A stretch of DNA of 64,000 bases, from NCBI GenBank assembly GCA_019044685.2, contig JAGTXX020000002.1:248001-312000 (forward strand), read 5' to 3'. This document shows, piece by piece, positions 10,703 through 20,311 of the stretch. The stretch comes from Nannochloris sp. 'desiccata'. Its lineage: Eukaryota; Chlorophyta; Trebouxiophyceae; Chlorellales; Chlorellaceae. Numbering within the stretch: position 1 is the first letter of the stretch; every line of letters begins with the position of its first letter. The translations under genes and the position numbers were made by a program. The notes under the pieces were generated by a model. That model was not told where the DNA came from and did not search any database. It saw only the letters and a program-made list of their open reading frames with translations.

Positions 10703-12310
10703 ATGCTGCGGTATTCTGCTTTGAGCAGAATTGTCCACCTTAGTCTTAAATCTACAAGTTCAAACATCCATCTCAAATCCAACCTCTGCCCCCAACGTGC
10801 CTTCTCCAAAACCGCGCCCACAATGGTTGAAGGACACGGGTGCCATCGCGTCGCCCACTTCCATCGCCAAAAACTCTTGAATCGTAAATTCAAAGCAAGT
10901 TCACCAAACGGCCGCTTCACCGACGGCGCCGCTGCAATAAATAATCAACCTTTAACCCGTATTGAAGTCCATGGCAAGAACTTATTCTACTTCTTTGGTA
11001 GCGACACTGACAGCCAAGTAGTGCTCCATTTCCACTTTGGGATGGCCGGTGCTTTCTCCGTTCATTCTTTACCGCACGAGCCAAAGCCCACCACCCGCCT
11101 GGCGCTCTTAAACGAAGAAGAGAACATCGTCGCACATCTGAGTGCAATGACAGTCCAACACGGCGACGTCAATTTCTACAACTCGAAAATATTAACTTTA
11201 GGTGAAGACCCTCTACGTGACAATGCAAATGCTGAAATCGTCTGGCAAAAAGTATCTTGTTCCAAAAAACCTATTGGCTTGCTGCTTATGGATCAATCCG
11301 TCATTGCTGGGATAGGGAACATCTACCGGGCAGAGATTCTTTTCAAATCTGGAGTCCACCCTGAACAACCTGGATACTCAATTCCACGATCAACTTTTGA
11401 CCTCATCTGGCAACATAGTGTAGAATTATTGCAACGTGGGTTTCAAACTGGAAGTATCCTTACTGTGGATCCTGAGGAGGCTGTTGTATTGGGTCAACCA
11501 TGGACAAGACGGTATGTCTATAATCATAGTACATGTGGTCGATGCGGTACGAAGGTACTGTCATGGGATATGGCAAGCAGGACTGTGTATTGCTGTACTA
11601 CCTGTCAACCATTAGTACAGAATCTTTCTTCCGCTTCTCAAATGGTAGAAGCAGGCTCTGATGTCGAAGTGAGGACGCCTAGTAAACAGATCAAGCATGA
11701 GAAGGATAAAAATAATGGTGCCAATGGCGCCATGGTGAGCGGCAGGAGTCGTGGTGAAGAATTGTTATCTCTGCCTGCTGCTAGAAAAAAGGCAATGGCT
11801 GCTGCTAAGCAAGCGATTGAATTTGTCAGTCATTGTGCTCCTGATGATGTGAATGATACCAGTACGCCATTATCCAAGCTTACGGTTGCTGCATTGAGGA
11901 AAAGGGCAGAGGCGGCGGGGCTTGGGACCACGCTGGAGGGGCAGCTTAAAACTAAAAAGAAAGCTGAATTAATTGCGTTATTAAAAGAGTTTGAAACGGA
12001 GACTGAAGCAAAGGAAAAAGAAGGTGTGATCGCCACACCGTTGCCTGCTAACAAACGCAAGAAATTTACTTCAGACTCTCCTGCAAGCCCCCCTGTCCCT
12101 GTTTCAAAACTGCCCGTTGGAAAGAAAGCAATACGGCCCGGCACTGCTGGGCTTGTAGGTAGAGTAGCTACTGCTGAAGAAGCAGCAGTAGAGAAAGCAC
12201 GTGCTGGGGAAGGTAGAGATGTAGAGCATGTTGCGTTGCATGATGATGATGAAGAAAAGGTATTGAGCAGAATTAGGGGTGCTGCAAAGGCGGGAAGTAA
12301 AAGAAAGTAA
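10703..12310 (+). CDS. Nei/NEIL-type DNA glycosylase (Fpg/Nei family) with valine at the catalytic N-terminus and a C-terminal SAP domain
   Basis: Single exon, 535 aa from the first ATG (10703). An internal in-frame ATG at 10823 begins MVEGHGCHRVAHFHR, the catalytic N-terminus of the Fpg/Nei fold. Here the usual proline nucleophile is valine, as in animal NEIL3; the following Glu is kept. Other signs are RIEVHGKNLFYFF (catalytic-lysine region), LHFHFGMAG, the H2TH segment IAGIGNIYRAEILF, and a CxxC...CxxC zinc finger (HSTCGRCGTK ... YCCTTCQPL). A SAP-like DNA-binding helix pair (LSKLTVAALRKRAEAAGL ... KKAELIALLKEF) lies near residue 400, with a basic tail. The family excises oxidised bases and cleaves abasic sites. 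The first 40 residues are Arg/Ser-rich with RAFSK, like an organelle presequence. The 10823 ATG has the better context (ACAATGG), so two forms are likely. Confidence 0.85.
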   Translation: MLRYSALSRIVHLSLKSTSSNIHLKSNLCPQRAFSKTAPTMVEGHGCHRVAHFHRQKLLNRKFKASSPNGRFTDGAAAINNQPLTRIEVHGKNLFYFFGSDTDSQVVLHFHFGMAGAFSVHSLPHEPKPTTRLALLNEEENIVAHLSAMTVQHGDVNFYNSKILTLGEDPLRDNANAEIVWQKVSCSKKPIGLLLMDQSVIAGIGNIYRAEILFKSGVHPEQPGYSIPRSTFDLIWQHSVELLQRGFQTGSILTVDPEEAVVLGQPWTRRYVYNHSTCGRCGTKVLSWDMASRTVYCCTTCQPLVQNLSSASQMVEAGSDVEVRTPSKQIKHEKDKNNGANGAMVSGRSRGEELLSLPAARKKAMAAAKQAIEFVSHCAPDDVNDTSTPLSKLTVAALRKRAEAAGLGTTLEGQLKTKKKAELIALLKEFETETEAKEKEGVIATPLPANKRKKFTSDSPASPPVPVSKLPVGKKAIRPGTAGLVGRVATAEEAAVEKARAGEGRDVEHVALHDDDEEKVLSRIRGAAKAGSKRK

Positions 12311-12742
12311 GGAAAGTAAATTTGCTATTGTTGGGGATGGTTTCTTGAGGTTTGTTTGGGGGCTTCCTGGCCCAAATGGCTGGGGTTACAGCTTTTCCCG
12401 AAAAATATCTCCTCCCTGGCTTCGCGCGCTTTCAATGTGTGGGGAGTCTGGAAATTTGTTCCCTTAAGCCTACATTTTCTCTAATATAGTCTATTATATC
12501 CATTTATGTTTTAGCAAGTGATTTATAGTATATCAAAGTTTGATAGAAACTTCTGATCAGCCAAAGAGTCGTTCCCTCAGAAACAAACAGAAGGATATTT
12601 CCTGAGGGACACTGGTGCTCACCGCATCCCAACCGTCTATTTACACTTGTATATACAGCTCGACATTCTATATAGAGCAAGAAGAACATTATAGACTGTT
12701 ACATTGATTATATCTTCTTTACAAAGAATAAAATAAATAAAA
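12311..12742. other. intergenic between convergent genes
   Basis: No gene seen. It holds the 3' flanks of the Nei-like gene (+) and the NDUFAF3 gene (-); AT-rich with TATAGT/TATATC runs. Confidence 0.4.
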
Positions 12743-13551
12743 TCAAATTGGCTCCACCCCCGCCGGTAGCAAGGCACCTACTACAGCCCTTCCTTCTTGA
12801 TTTAAAATATTAAACGTAGCTACAGCATTCACAGTATCTAGTACTTCTACATTAATATCACGTTCTTTTAATTGTTGTACGAATGTTTCTGGTAACTTTC
12901 CAATCGTCGTACCACACCCTATGACCACCAGTTCCGGTACCGGTTTGACCAGATCTAAAAGTTTTAGAGAATCTAGGCTGATATCGTTCAAAGAACGTGC
13001 TGACCAGGAAAGCCAGATATCACCAAAGCAGAGAATGGATCCTTCCACTTGGACATCGCTTACAATGAACCCTGAAGCGTCGTAGCTGTTTCAGAAAAAG
13101 AAAAAGAAAATTTTTGAGAGGAGGAAAAATTTGTGATGAGCGGAGAAAGAAATTTGTTCCTTCTCTATTAGTACCACTTGATGGATTAAATAACGACATA
13201 TAGGCAGTGAAAACCTAGAATATATACCTACCCTTCAATGCGGACGATGCCAGTATCAGGAGGCAGCAAGTCATACTGCTCTGCTGCAGTTTGGACACCA
13301 CCCCCGCCACCACCACTGGGAGCAGGAAAAGTTGTTCTAGCCGTTGTGCGCATGGAGCGACGATTTGAGCTAAATTGAGAGGCTGCTCTCAAATAAGAAT
13401 TTTTAAAAGGTTTATTAATCGGGTCTCCAACATAAAATTGAGTGAAAATGCTGTCAAGTAAAGACGGCATCAATGTGATCTCGCCACTGTGAAGACCGAC
13501 ACGGCCAGGCCCTACAGCGCGTATTAATGTCCTTAATACTTGTCTAGACAT
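12743..13551 (-). CDS. NDUFAF3-like (Mth938 domain) complex I assembly factor
   Basis: Two exons on the minus strand: 13551-13232 and 13085-12743, with donor GTAGGT and acceptor CAG; 220 aa. The join restores GIVRIEG/YDASGFIVSDVQVEGSI. The family signature follows: LCFGDIWLSWSA, LLDLVKPVPELVVIGCG, TTIGKLPETFVQQL, VLDTVNAVATFNIL and NQEGRAVVGALLP. This is the Mth938/DUF498 fold of mitochondrial NDUFAF3, which helps assemble the Q-module of respiratory complex I. The N-terminal 60 residues are Arg/Ser-rich, as a mitochondrial presequence. An upstream in-frame ATG at 13593 would add 14 residues; I prefer 13551 because the targeting peptide then starts MSRQVLRTLIRAVG. The gene is head-to-head with SCY2. 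Confidence 0.85.
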
Positions 13552-13714
13552 TTTGAAAATGTTTAAACAATAAAATCTATTGTCGATCATCAAATTATTT
13601 GATGAATTGAAGGCACAAGAAAAATTTAGTGAAAATTCATTGAATTTGTTCAGCTAACAAGCCTCACCTTGCGATTCATTATATCTAAATGGGCTATTCT
13701 AAATCAAGCTAATA
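13552..13714. promoter_or_regulatory. short bidirectional promoter NDUFAF3 / SCY2
   Basis: Only 163 bp separate the two divergent start codons, one for a mitochondrial and one for a plastid inner-envelope protein. The stretch is AT-rich and includes two ATTTGATG/AATTGAA-type motifs. No clear TATA box is seen; shared control is inferred from spacing alone. Confidence 0.45.
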
Positions 13715-15487
13715 ATGGACGGCGGTATACGAACATTTATGCAAGATGGTGCAGCTTGCATGGCGTCGCATGGCGTTCATCAATCAAGTGTAATCCGCAA
13801 CGCTCAAGCGCTTACCATGCTCCAAGTAAATATAATACCCCGACCACACCGCCATGCAACGCATCGCAGCATTTTAAACCGCAAGTTACGTCCAATTAAC
13901 AGCTCTAGCAATGCTAATCCATTTCATTGCCGCCATCGCCCCGCCCGCTCTCCCCCGCTGATAGCGACTGCAGCAGGATCAAAAAACTACCCAATATCTT
14001 CGCCTACTAGCGATAATGATGAATGGAATATCCTTGATGCACCAGGTCTCACCCCACCCCGATCAGAACTTCCCAAAACTGACCCCCTTTCCCGCCTCGG
14101 TCGTGCCACCCTCTACCTTCTTTCTACCTTCATCCCTGCCCTCGGTTCGGTAGAGCTACTCCGTAGAGCAGGTGTTACGCTATGTATGCTTGTATTAGTA
14201 CGTATTGGGCACTACATTCCAGTACCAGGCCTCAATCTCCCTGTCATTATGAATTATATATCTGGCACTGCTGCTGCTGCTTCAGCAAATACTATTACAA
14301 TGCCTCTCTCCATAATGTCCCTGATGACGGGATCCCAAGAACTCCCTGGTAACATGTTCCTCCTAAGTATCACTCCATACATGACTGCGTATCTGACAAT
14401 ATCAACACTACAATTGATCCCGGAATTTCGAAAACAAATGAATCAACTGCGTGATCAAGGACGTCAAGGCAGAGAAATAATTAATAATTATCTAAACTCT
14501 GCGTTTGTACTCTGTGCTCTCGTACAGGCTGTTGTAGAAAGCAATAAGTTAGTAGGCGTCGCTGCTGCTACGACAGCTGGCTGGTTTTTTAAATTTCAAA
14601 CCGGGGTCACCTTGATGGCAGGGGCGGTAATTTGTAAATTTGCTGTTCAAACAGTGGAACAATGGGGCCTTGGTGATGGTACCGGTGTGGTGATCGGCGC
14701 TGGAATCGCTTTATCGTACTCTCAAACATTGTTAAAAGTAGTTTCGGTGTTGCTAGCTGCACCACCACACCCAGGTGCACTTGCCGCTGCCATTGGACTG
14801 ATTTTTTCTCTCGTGGCGCTTGTTGTTTGGGTGCAAGGAATTGAGTTACGTCTCCCTTTGACCTTTTTCTCGAGCAGAAGATCGAATGCACAATCTAATC
14901 ACCCTGTTTTGCGTATGCTCAGTAAAGGTGTCGACTCTACAGCGGCTTTAGATGCTCAACAGCTATTGCCCTTGAGACTCAGCCCTGCTGGCACCCGACA
15001 ATTGCTCTTTGCCAGTTTCTGGATTTCCACTTTAGCAGCCCCCTTGGAATTCATTGGGTTAGAGGCTAGTTTTCTTTCGAATCCATGGGCTTTTGCAGCT
15101 CTAGTTTTTCTATTGGAAGCTGTGTCTATTGCCGATGCCACTCCCAGGCAAGCAGCTGACTTTCTAGCCCAATCTGATACTGTCATCCAGGGTCTAAGCC
15201 CTGGAGTAGAAACTGAAAGATTCTTATCCACCCGTAGAAAACAAATGAAATTTGTAAACGCTGCGTTTATTGCCTGGGTGTCACTCGCAGCACGTGCTGT
15301 GGATGGCGTGTGTGCTGGGCTCATTGGAGTGCCGTTAGGGTGTTTGAATTTATTGCTGCTTGTGAGTACCGTGCTTGGTGGAGCGAGGCAGGTGGATGCG
15401 TTGACGCAAGGACCGAAACTGGAGATGATGATTGCGGAGGAGTATTCGGTTCTTGAAGAAGTAGCAGAGCAGAGGAGGTTGCGATAA
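13715..15487 (+). CDS. SCY2: plastid SecY homologue, SCY2 type
   Basis: Single exon, 590 aa. The first ~130 residues form a transit peptide (Ser/Arg/His-rich). A SecY core follows, with about ten hydrophobic helices: LLRRAGVTLCMLVLVRIGHY, IPVPGLNLPVI (plug-region start), LSIMSLMTGSQELPGNMFLL, ITPYMTAYLTISTLQLI and the cytosolic WGLGDGTGVVIGAGI motif. Later segments are strongly diverged from bacterial SecY, as known for SCY2, the inner-envelope translocase of plant plastids, as opposed to thylakoid SCY1. Role: insertion of inner-envelope membrane proteins. The last helix is followed by a conserved-looking acidic C-terminus (MMIAEEYSVLEEVAEQ). SCY1 remains possible, but the divergence favours SCY2. 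The start codon is uncertain because of the poorly conserved transit region. Confidence 0.8.
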   Translation: MDGGIRTFMQDGAACMASHGVHQSSVIRNAQALTMLQVNIIPRPHRHATHRSILNRKLRPINSSSNANPFHCRHRPARSPPLIATAAGSKNYPISSPTSDNDEWNILDAPGLTPPRSELPKTDPLSRLGRATLYLLSTFIPALGSVELLRRAGVTLCMLVLVRIGHYIPVPGLNLPVIMNYISGTAAAASANTITMPLSIMSLMTGSQELPGNMFLLSITPYMTAYLTISTLQLIPEFRKQMNQLRDQGRQGREIINNYLNSAFVLCALVQAVVESNKLVGVAAATTAGWFFKFQTGVTLMAGAVICKFAVQTVEQWGLGDGTGVVIGAGIALSYSQTLLKVVSVLLAAPPHPGALAAAIGLIFSLVALVVWVQGIELRLPLTFFSSRRSNAQSNHPVLRMLSKGVDSTAALDAQQLLPLRLSPAGTRQLLFASFWISTLAAPLEFIGLEASFLSNPWAFAALVFLLEAVSIADATPRQAADFLAQSDTVIQGLSPGVETERFLSTRRKQMKFVNAAFIAWVSLAARAVDGVCAGLIGVPLGCLNLLLLVSTVLGGARQVDALTQGPKLEMMIAEEYSVLEEVAEQRRLR

Positions 15488-15631
15488 ATAATCAAAAGGT
15501 GGAGATAGAGCGGCTGTAGAGGAGTGGGGCGGGTATAGTTGTACTTTTTATTTCACCCCTTCATTTTATGCCTTCTAATATTAATTGATTGTTTAATAAA
15601 ATTCCAACAAATATTCATCAGGTCTTATACC

Positions 15632-16333
15632 ATGTCGTACCAAACTCCCGATGGCTCTGTTTTACTGGTGATCGATATGCAAAATGATTTCATTACAAAT
15701 TTCGAAAGCCCCGTTTTTATTGAAGGTGCAATTTTGTGTCTCCCTAGCATTGTATGGGCTGTCAAATGCGCTAGAGAATCTAAGATTCCTGTAATTTGGG
15801 TCGTTCGGGAGCATGAACCCTCAGGTGAGCTTAATCAACACAGATCACAATCCCGAAACCAAGTATATTCTTTTCAGATCAATTCTCTATTCCCCAGTCT
15901 TGCAGGAATTGATGTTGAACACTTCCGAAAGCATATGTATACCGACCCTGAAGTACCAGGACCTCTAATATCTGGCTCAGCAGGAGCTGCAATCGTCTCG
16001 AGCCTCCTGCCAATGCCGGGCGAAATAAAAATAGTAAAGAAAAGGTTCTCAGCATTCCACCAGACACATTTAAATTCGATTTTAAGGCGTATGGGGTGTG
16101 TAAATGTCGTCTTATGTGGTGTACAGACCCCGAATTGTATCCGTGCAACAGCTTTTGATGCAGTCAGCCTTGATTACAAAGACGTTACGGTGCTGGCTGA
16201 TTGTTCAGCTTCAAAATCAAAAGCGGTTCAAGACTCAAATTTACGGGATCTACGAGATGTAGGAATTCACACTGTTGAAATAAACACTGCAGGTTCCTTG
16301 CTCGGTTGGCTTTGTCCAGTGATACTTGTCTAG
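15632..16333 (+). CDS. isochorismatase-like cysteine hydrolase
   Basis: Two exons, 15632-15824 and 15906-16333; 206 aa. The 81-nt intron (GTGAGC...TTGCAG) is a multiple of three and free of stops, so unspliced RNA would simply add 27 residues. Splicing is supported because REHEPSG/IDVEHFRKHMY reproduces the continuous family segment. The catalytic triad of the isochorismatase/nicotinamidase fold is visible: Asp in LLVIDMQNDF, Lys in IVKKRFSAF and Cys in GVQTPNCIRATAFDA, with a cis-peptide context VQTPN. Plant relatives form an uncharacterised 'isochorismatase family' group. The reaction is hydrolysis at a carbonyl-linked amide or vinyl ether; the substrate is unknown. No targeting peptide. 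The start ATG is preceded by ACC (ATACCATGT). Confidence 0.82.
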   Translation: MSYQTPDGSVLLVIDMQNDFITNFESPVFIEGAILCLPSIVWAVKCARESKIPVIWVVREHEPSGELNQHRSQSRNQVYSFQINSLFPSLAGIDVEHFRKHMYTDPEVPGPLISGSAGAAIVSSLLPMPGEIKIVKKRFSAFHQTHLNSILRRMGCVNVVLCGVQTPNCIRATAFDAVSLDYKDVTVLADCSASKSKAVQDSNLRDLRDVGIHTVEINTAGSLLGWLCPVILV

Positions 16334-16510
16334 GCTGGTATCTCTTAAGCGGCACCAGCAATAGAATTTTTGGTTTTTTCCGTTTCTTTCTTTTCTTTCT
16401 GGCCACAATGCTTGTGTTCTACACAACTACTGCCCTCAAAGCATATTATAAATAGTTGCAATTACTATTTTGGATTTAAGAAAGTCAGGAAGGCCCCACA
16501 TACTTCCAAA

Positions 16511-17200
16511 ATGTTGCGTAGAGACATTTCATTTTTAGCATCGAGAATTGCCAGAGTAGCTTCTGGAAGACAATGTTCAACCTCAAGCGTAGCGCCTTCA
16601 TTGAGTGTTTTAGAAAATGCATGGTCACGAGCATGCATGTCGGAAACTACTTCTTTTTCGTCTCTTTTCAATTTCAGATCATCGAATCGAATAGTAGCCT
16701 CCATGCGTTCCCCATTCCCTTCTACCTCTCGCTCTTTCGCCACCTCTGCGAGCCTCTCACAGCATGAAGATGGCCTCACAATATCAGAAGCAGCGGTAGC
16801 TCGTCTACAAGAGCTTCAAAAAGATGCTGGAAGTCGACCAGTGTTCCTCCGTCTGATGGTGGAAGGAGGAGGTTGTTCTGGCTTTCAATATGAGTTTACC
16901 TTGGAAGAACAGGGACCCAAGAAGGGGGATCAAGTGTACCAAGTAGGTGGAACGACGGTGCTATGTGATGACGTGTCTATGGAGTTTTTAAAAGGGGCTA
17001 CTGTGGATTTTGAAAGCGATCTGATGAGGTCGGCTTTTGTGGTAAGAAGAAGAGACTTTCTTTTTGTCTACTACTAACGCGCCCTAGCTTGGATATTTGA
17101 TATATTATTGACGTTACTATCTACTCTGAATGTGCAGGTTCATGATAATCCAAATGCGGACAGCTCGTGTGGCTGTGGAAGCTCATTCGCAGCTAAATAA
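16511..17200 (+). CDS. ISCA2: mitochondrial iron-sulfur cluster assembly protein ISCA2
   Basis: Two exons, 16511-17041 and 17138-17200, phase 0 (GTAAGA donor, GTGCAG acceptor); 197 aa. The first ~90 residues are a Ser/Arg-rich presequence containing RSFATSASL. The A-type carrier domain follows (LTISEAAVARLQEL, FLRLMVEGGGCSGFQYEF, VLCDDVSMEFLKGATVDFES). The tiny second exon supplies the essential C-terminus, VHDNPNADSSCGCGSSF, whose two cysteines join the upstream GGCSG cysteine as Fe-S ligands. Without the second exon the protein would lack its ligands. ISCA2 works with ISCA1 and IBA57 in making [4Fe-4S] clusters in mitochondria. Next to it lie NDUFAF3 and an outer-membrane barrel. Confidence 0.9.
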
Positions 17201-17419
17201 ATACAAGGTGATAAAGGTTGCTCTTAACTTTTCTTGTCGGACTATTTGACTTCTGTACTATTCTTTTGTTCTGTATATCATTTTATGTAGCTTCTCTCTC
17301 TAAAACGCAAGTTGTATTATTATATACCCCTTTTGGTTCCTATTTAAATCAAAAACAGACATCAAAACTTCACAACAGGAAATAAAAAAGAAACTTCTCA
17401 CTATTCTCTCGTTAAAAAT

Positions 17420-19028
17420 TTAAAGAAAGTCAGCTCCACTTGGCGCCTTTTGACCCAAAACTTCCGGATTATCAACTTCCTCTAGAGGTACTAACAAACC
17501 TTGCCCACTATGATATGCTAAATCCTCTTCAGATGCCACGTGGCGCTGAGTCACCCTTGCTCCAGACATTTTCTGTCCCTCTGCTGACCTCTCATATCTT
17601 AGAGCTTTATACGATTCCAACGTTGCAGTGACACCCAACCTTGCAGGCGCAGAAACACCACTAACAAACGGCTTTGAAATAGCTAATCCTAGGGTGAATG
17701 CAGGCTGCCACCATGATTTTAGTATCACTCCAGCAGCAGCGCCATCGAGACTGACGCGAGCTTTGAGCTGAATGTTTTTATTTGCTTGCCATGCTGCAGC
17801 GAGACGCATGCCCCCAGAATTAGACGTGTTATAATACCGTCCATTAATACTCCTACTGTCAATACCACTACCACTACCAACTCCAACTCCACTAGAAGAC
17901 ATTGTTGAAGAAGCTGAGGAACCTGAAGCCGAGAGGTCGGTGACCATTTGAAATGCCAAATCTAAATAATTAGATATTCCCACTACATCATTCTTTTCCA
18001 GCGGGTTCATGACGTTCCTTTGTGTCACCATGTGGTGTAGAAACGACACCACAAGCTCACGTTGTCGTCTTAATTCTACAGAAGCAGTAAAGACTCCACG
18101 CCCGTAAGCAGATTGACCTTCAGGTTGATATGCCACTCCCCAGGAAAGTGCCTCTTTACAGGAGCTAGCAATACCACCCCATGCTTGATGATTGTACTGC
18201 CCATCTTGAAAGATCCCAGTAGCATCAAGAGCGAGATTTGGCTGCGTTTGAATGCCCCAAAGAAGGCCTCCAGCCCGCCCGACTGCCCAAGCGGAATGCA
18301 AGGTATTCACAGCGGGAAGGGTGATGATGCCAGTTGAGAACGTAGGAGTGGTGTAACGAAGCCCCAAACGTAAATTATCAGTTGTTACTGCCCCATCTCC
18401 ATTGTTTGCTAGTAAAGGCAGAACACCAAAGACAGCAGTGTGGGACGCAGGGTTGAGGTAGCATCCCCGAATCGTGGCGGTGCTGCCAGAGGTGATGCCT
18501 GCTTTGGCCTTTACATCGAGGAACGTCCAGGGAACGTTGGGATCTGGTTGATAACGCAATGTCATTTTACCTTCAGGACCTTCATTTGTGTAGATAGTGT
18601 TGGTGGTGTTGACTTTAGAGGAGTGTTTAGACGGAGTTGGGGCGATCGGTTTTGGATGGCGGAGTTTTGCTACGACAGAGACTCTACGGTCTTCAGGAGG
18701 GGAGAAACGTAAGGTGCCGCGGGTATCGTAAGGTAAAAAGTCGTTAAATAGGATGCGCATTTGCTGTTGTCCGAAAGCTCTGTGAAAAGATAAATTTAAA
18801 AATTAACAATGTAGTGCTGGATCAGTTTTTGTTTGCGACTATAATAGTTAATTACTTGGGTTTTAACATGCAAGCCAATTTTAGTATCTATTATAAAAAT
18901 TATTTGTACCTATCATAGGAGCTCTTGGCAAAACGTGAACGACCACGCTCCCTAGAATCGATCAATGGAGGAACAAGAACTACGCTAGGAGGCTCCTCTG
19001 GAGCAGCATAAGAAAATATATTCCCCAT
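17420..19028 (-). CDS. OM47-like organelle outer-membrane beta-barrel protein
   Basis: Two exons on the minus strand, 19028-18910 and 18779-17420 (GTACAA donor, CACAG acceptor, split Arg codon); 492 aa. The first exon gives MGNIFSYAAPEEPPSVVLV and PPLIDSRER, matching the short Pro-rich N-terminus of the plant protein OM47. The second exon starts AFGQQQMRILFNDFLPYDTR. The rest alternates polar and hydrophobic residues as in porins (LRLGLRYTTPTFSTGIITL, SWGVAYQPEG, LAAAWQANKNIQLKARVSLD, LKSWWQPAFTLGLAI) and carries NPLEKNDVVGISNYLDLAFQ. OM47 is described as a VDAC-like barrel of the plant mitochondrial outer membrane. The family name is recalled from features, not searched. A Ser/Gly-rich insert (about residue 300) is specific to this copy. 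Confidence 0.68.
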
Positions 19029-19266
19029 AATGATGAAATGATTTTAAAATAGCGAAGTGCAGGGTTCTTGAGAAGTAAAAATTAGTGCAAAGCCAATATT
19101 GGCAGCATGCTGCACGCTCAGTGACTGTGCAGTGCACAGCAGGCAGTTCATGATGGACGAGAGCACCAGTCCTCTCAGAGCACGCCTCGCACAAGTTGCT
19201 CTTCTTTGCACTGATTTATTGTTGTAAAGCAGTAGACATAGTCTATACCCATAATTTTAAAGTGCA

Positions 19267-19273
19267 TATAAAG
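19267..19273 (+). promoter_or_regulatory. TATA-like box of the phytocyanin gene
   Basis: TATAAAG lies 41 bases upstream of the phytocyanin ATG and is preceded by GTGCA. The rest of the 285-bp space to the divergent OM47-like gene holds GC-richer palindromic-looking segments (TGCACAGTCAC region near 19120-19140). Confidence 0.45.
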
Positions 19274-19313
19274 TCAATTACTCAAAGATCAGACGAGCTG
19301 TGTAATTCGATGC

Positions 19314-19778
19314 ATGTTGGCATGTCTCTTGCTAGTCAGCTCCCTGTTCTCAGCATCTGCAAGTAAGTACGCTTCCTGCGTCTCGAATACTATACTTCTA
19401 ATAAAGCGTGATCACCACCTGATTTGCATAGATGCCAATGAAAATTAACCTGCATTCAAACTTGCAGAATCACATACTGTCAACTGGGTGACCCCAAGGC
19501 CTCAATACAACAATGTATACACTCAATCATTGTCTATCTGTGTCGGAGATGTTGTTAAGTTCAGTTGGAATACCCAAGCTCCTCACAATATTGGCAGAGC
19601 TTCTGCCGCCTACTACTCCAGCTGCAGGGGTGCCGGTTTTAAAAAGCTTTCAGCACATTTAACCGCACATACTTACTCTGTAAAGTTTAAGAAAGTAGGA
19701 GCCTACTATTATGTGTGCAATTTTGGAAGTCATTGCGTTATAGGCCATAAGATGGCTGTCACTGTCAAAAATTGTTAA
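19314..19778 (+). CDS. secreted phytocyanin (plantacyanin-like blue copper protein) with His at the axial ligand position
   Basis: Two exons, 19314-19362 and 19468-19778 (GTAAGT donor, TTGCAG acceptor, phase 1); 119 aa. The ATG chosen gives a typical signal peptide, MLACLLLVSSLFSASA; the ATG three bases upstream (19311) is in another frame and leads to a poor N-terminus. The mature domain is a cupredoxin: VNWVTPR, VGDVVKFSWNTQAPHNI (first Cu ligand His), SSCRG (disulfide), then VGAYYYVCNFGSHCVIGHKM. This last segment gives the Cys and second His ligands. In plantacyanins the weak axial ligand is a Met ten residues after the Cys (C..HC..GMK). Here that position is His (GHK) and a Met follows two residues later. 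Role: extracellular or periplasmic electron transfer. It faces the OM47-like gene, and the next gene is a secreted iron-assimilation protein. Confidence 0.82.
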
Positions 19779-19927
19779 GGCAATACTCTGTTGAAGTTAC
19801 AGTGTTGGAGAGGAAATCACGGGTGCATTTCAATCTACATAGAATCCAACACTTCTTGCTGTCTAAGTATCTTGTGGACCTATTTAACATGCATTCATTT
19901 ACTCGCGATTTTCAATTCTTCTAAAGG

Positions 19928-20120
19928 CTCGGTGAGATTCTTTTAGTCAGAATGGAATGGAAAAGAACACCATGGGTACCCCACTGCAGTGCATTGTAAA
20001 GAATCCCATATCTATTTTGTTTTCTTGAAATTTATGTGATCAATTTACTTATGCTATGTATCGCAATACGTGCGATTCTTAACTTAAGTTGTAATAAATA
20101 AACTCGGTGAGATTCTTTTA
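19928..20120 (+). repeat. 18-bp direct repeat pair
   Basis: CTCGGTGAGATTCTTTTA occurs at 19928-19945 and again, identical, at 20103-20120, 157 bp apart. The flanks of the two copies differ. It might be a footprint of a small duplication or a shared 3'-end element. Confidence 0.7.
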
Positions 20121-20311
20121 CACCGGAAGCTTCGAAAATCTTTCAAATTAAGTAATATCTATTTGAGAACATCAACTTCTTCTTGAACAGTAAGGATAAT
20201 TTTAAAAAGGACTATTAAAAGGAATTCAGCTTTATTATCGAAAGTGAGAAGCCTAGAAATGTATCTTTTCCTGAAAGTTCAAGGAGTAATAGTGGAAAAG
20301 ACAACAGGAAA

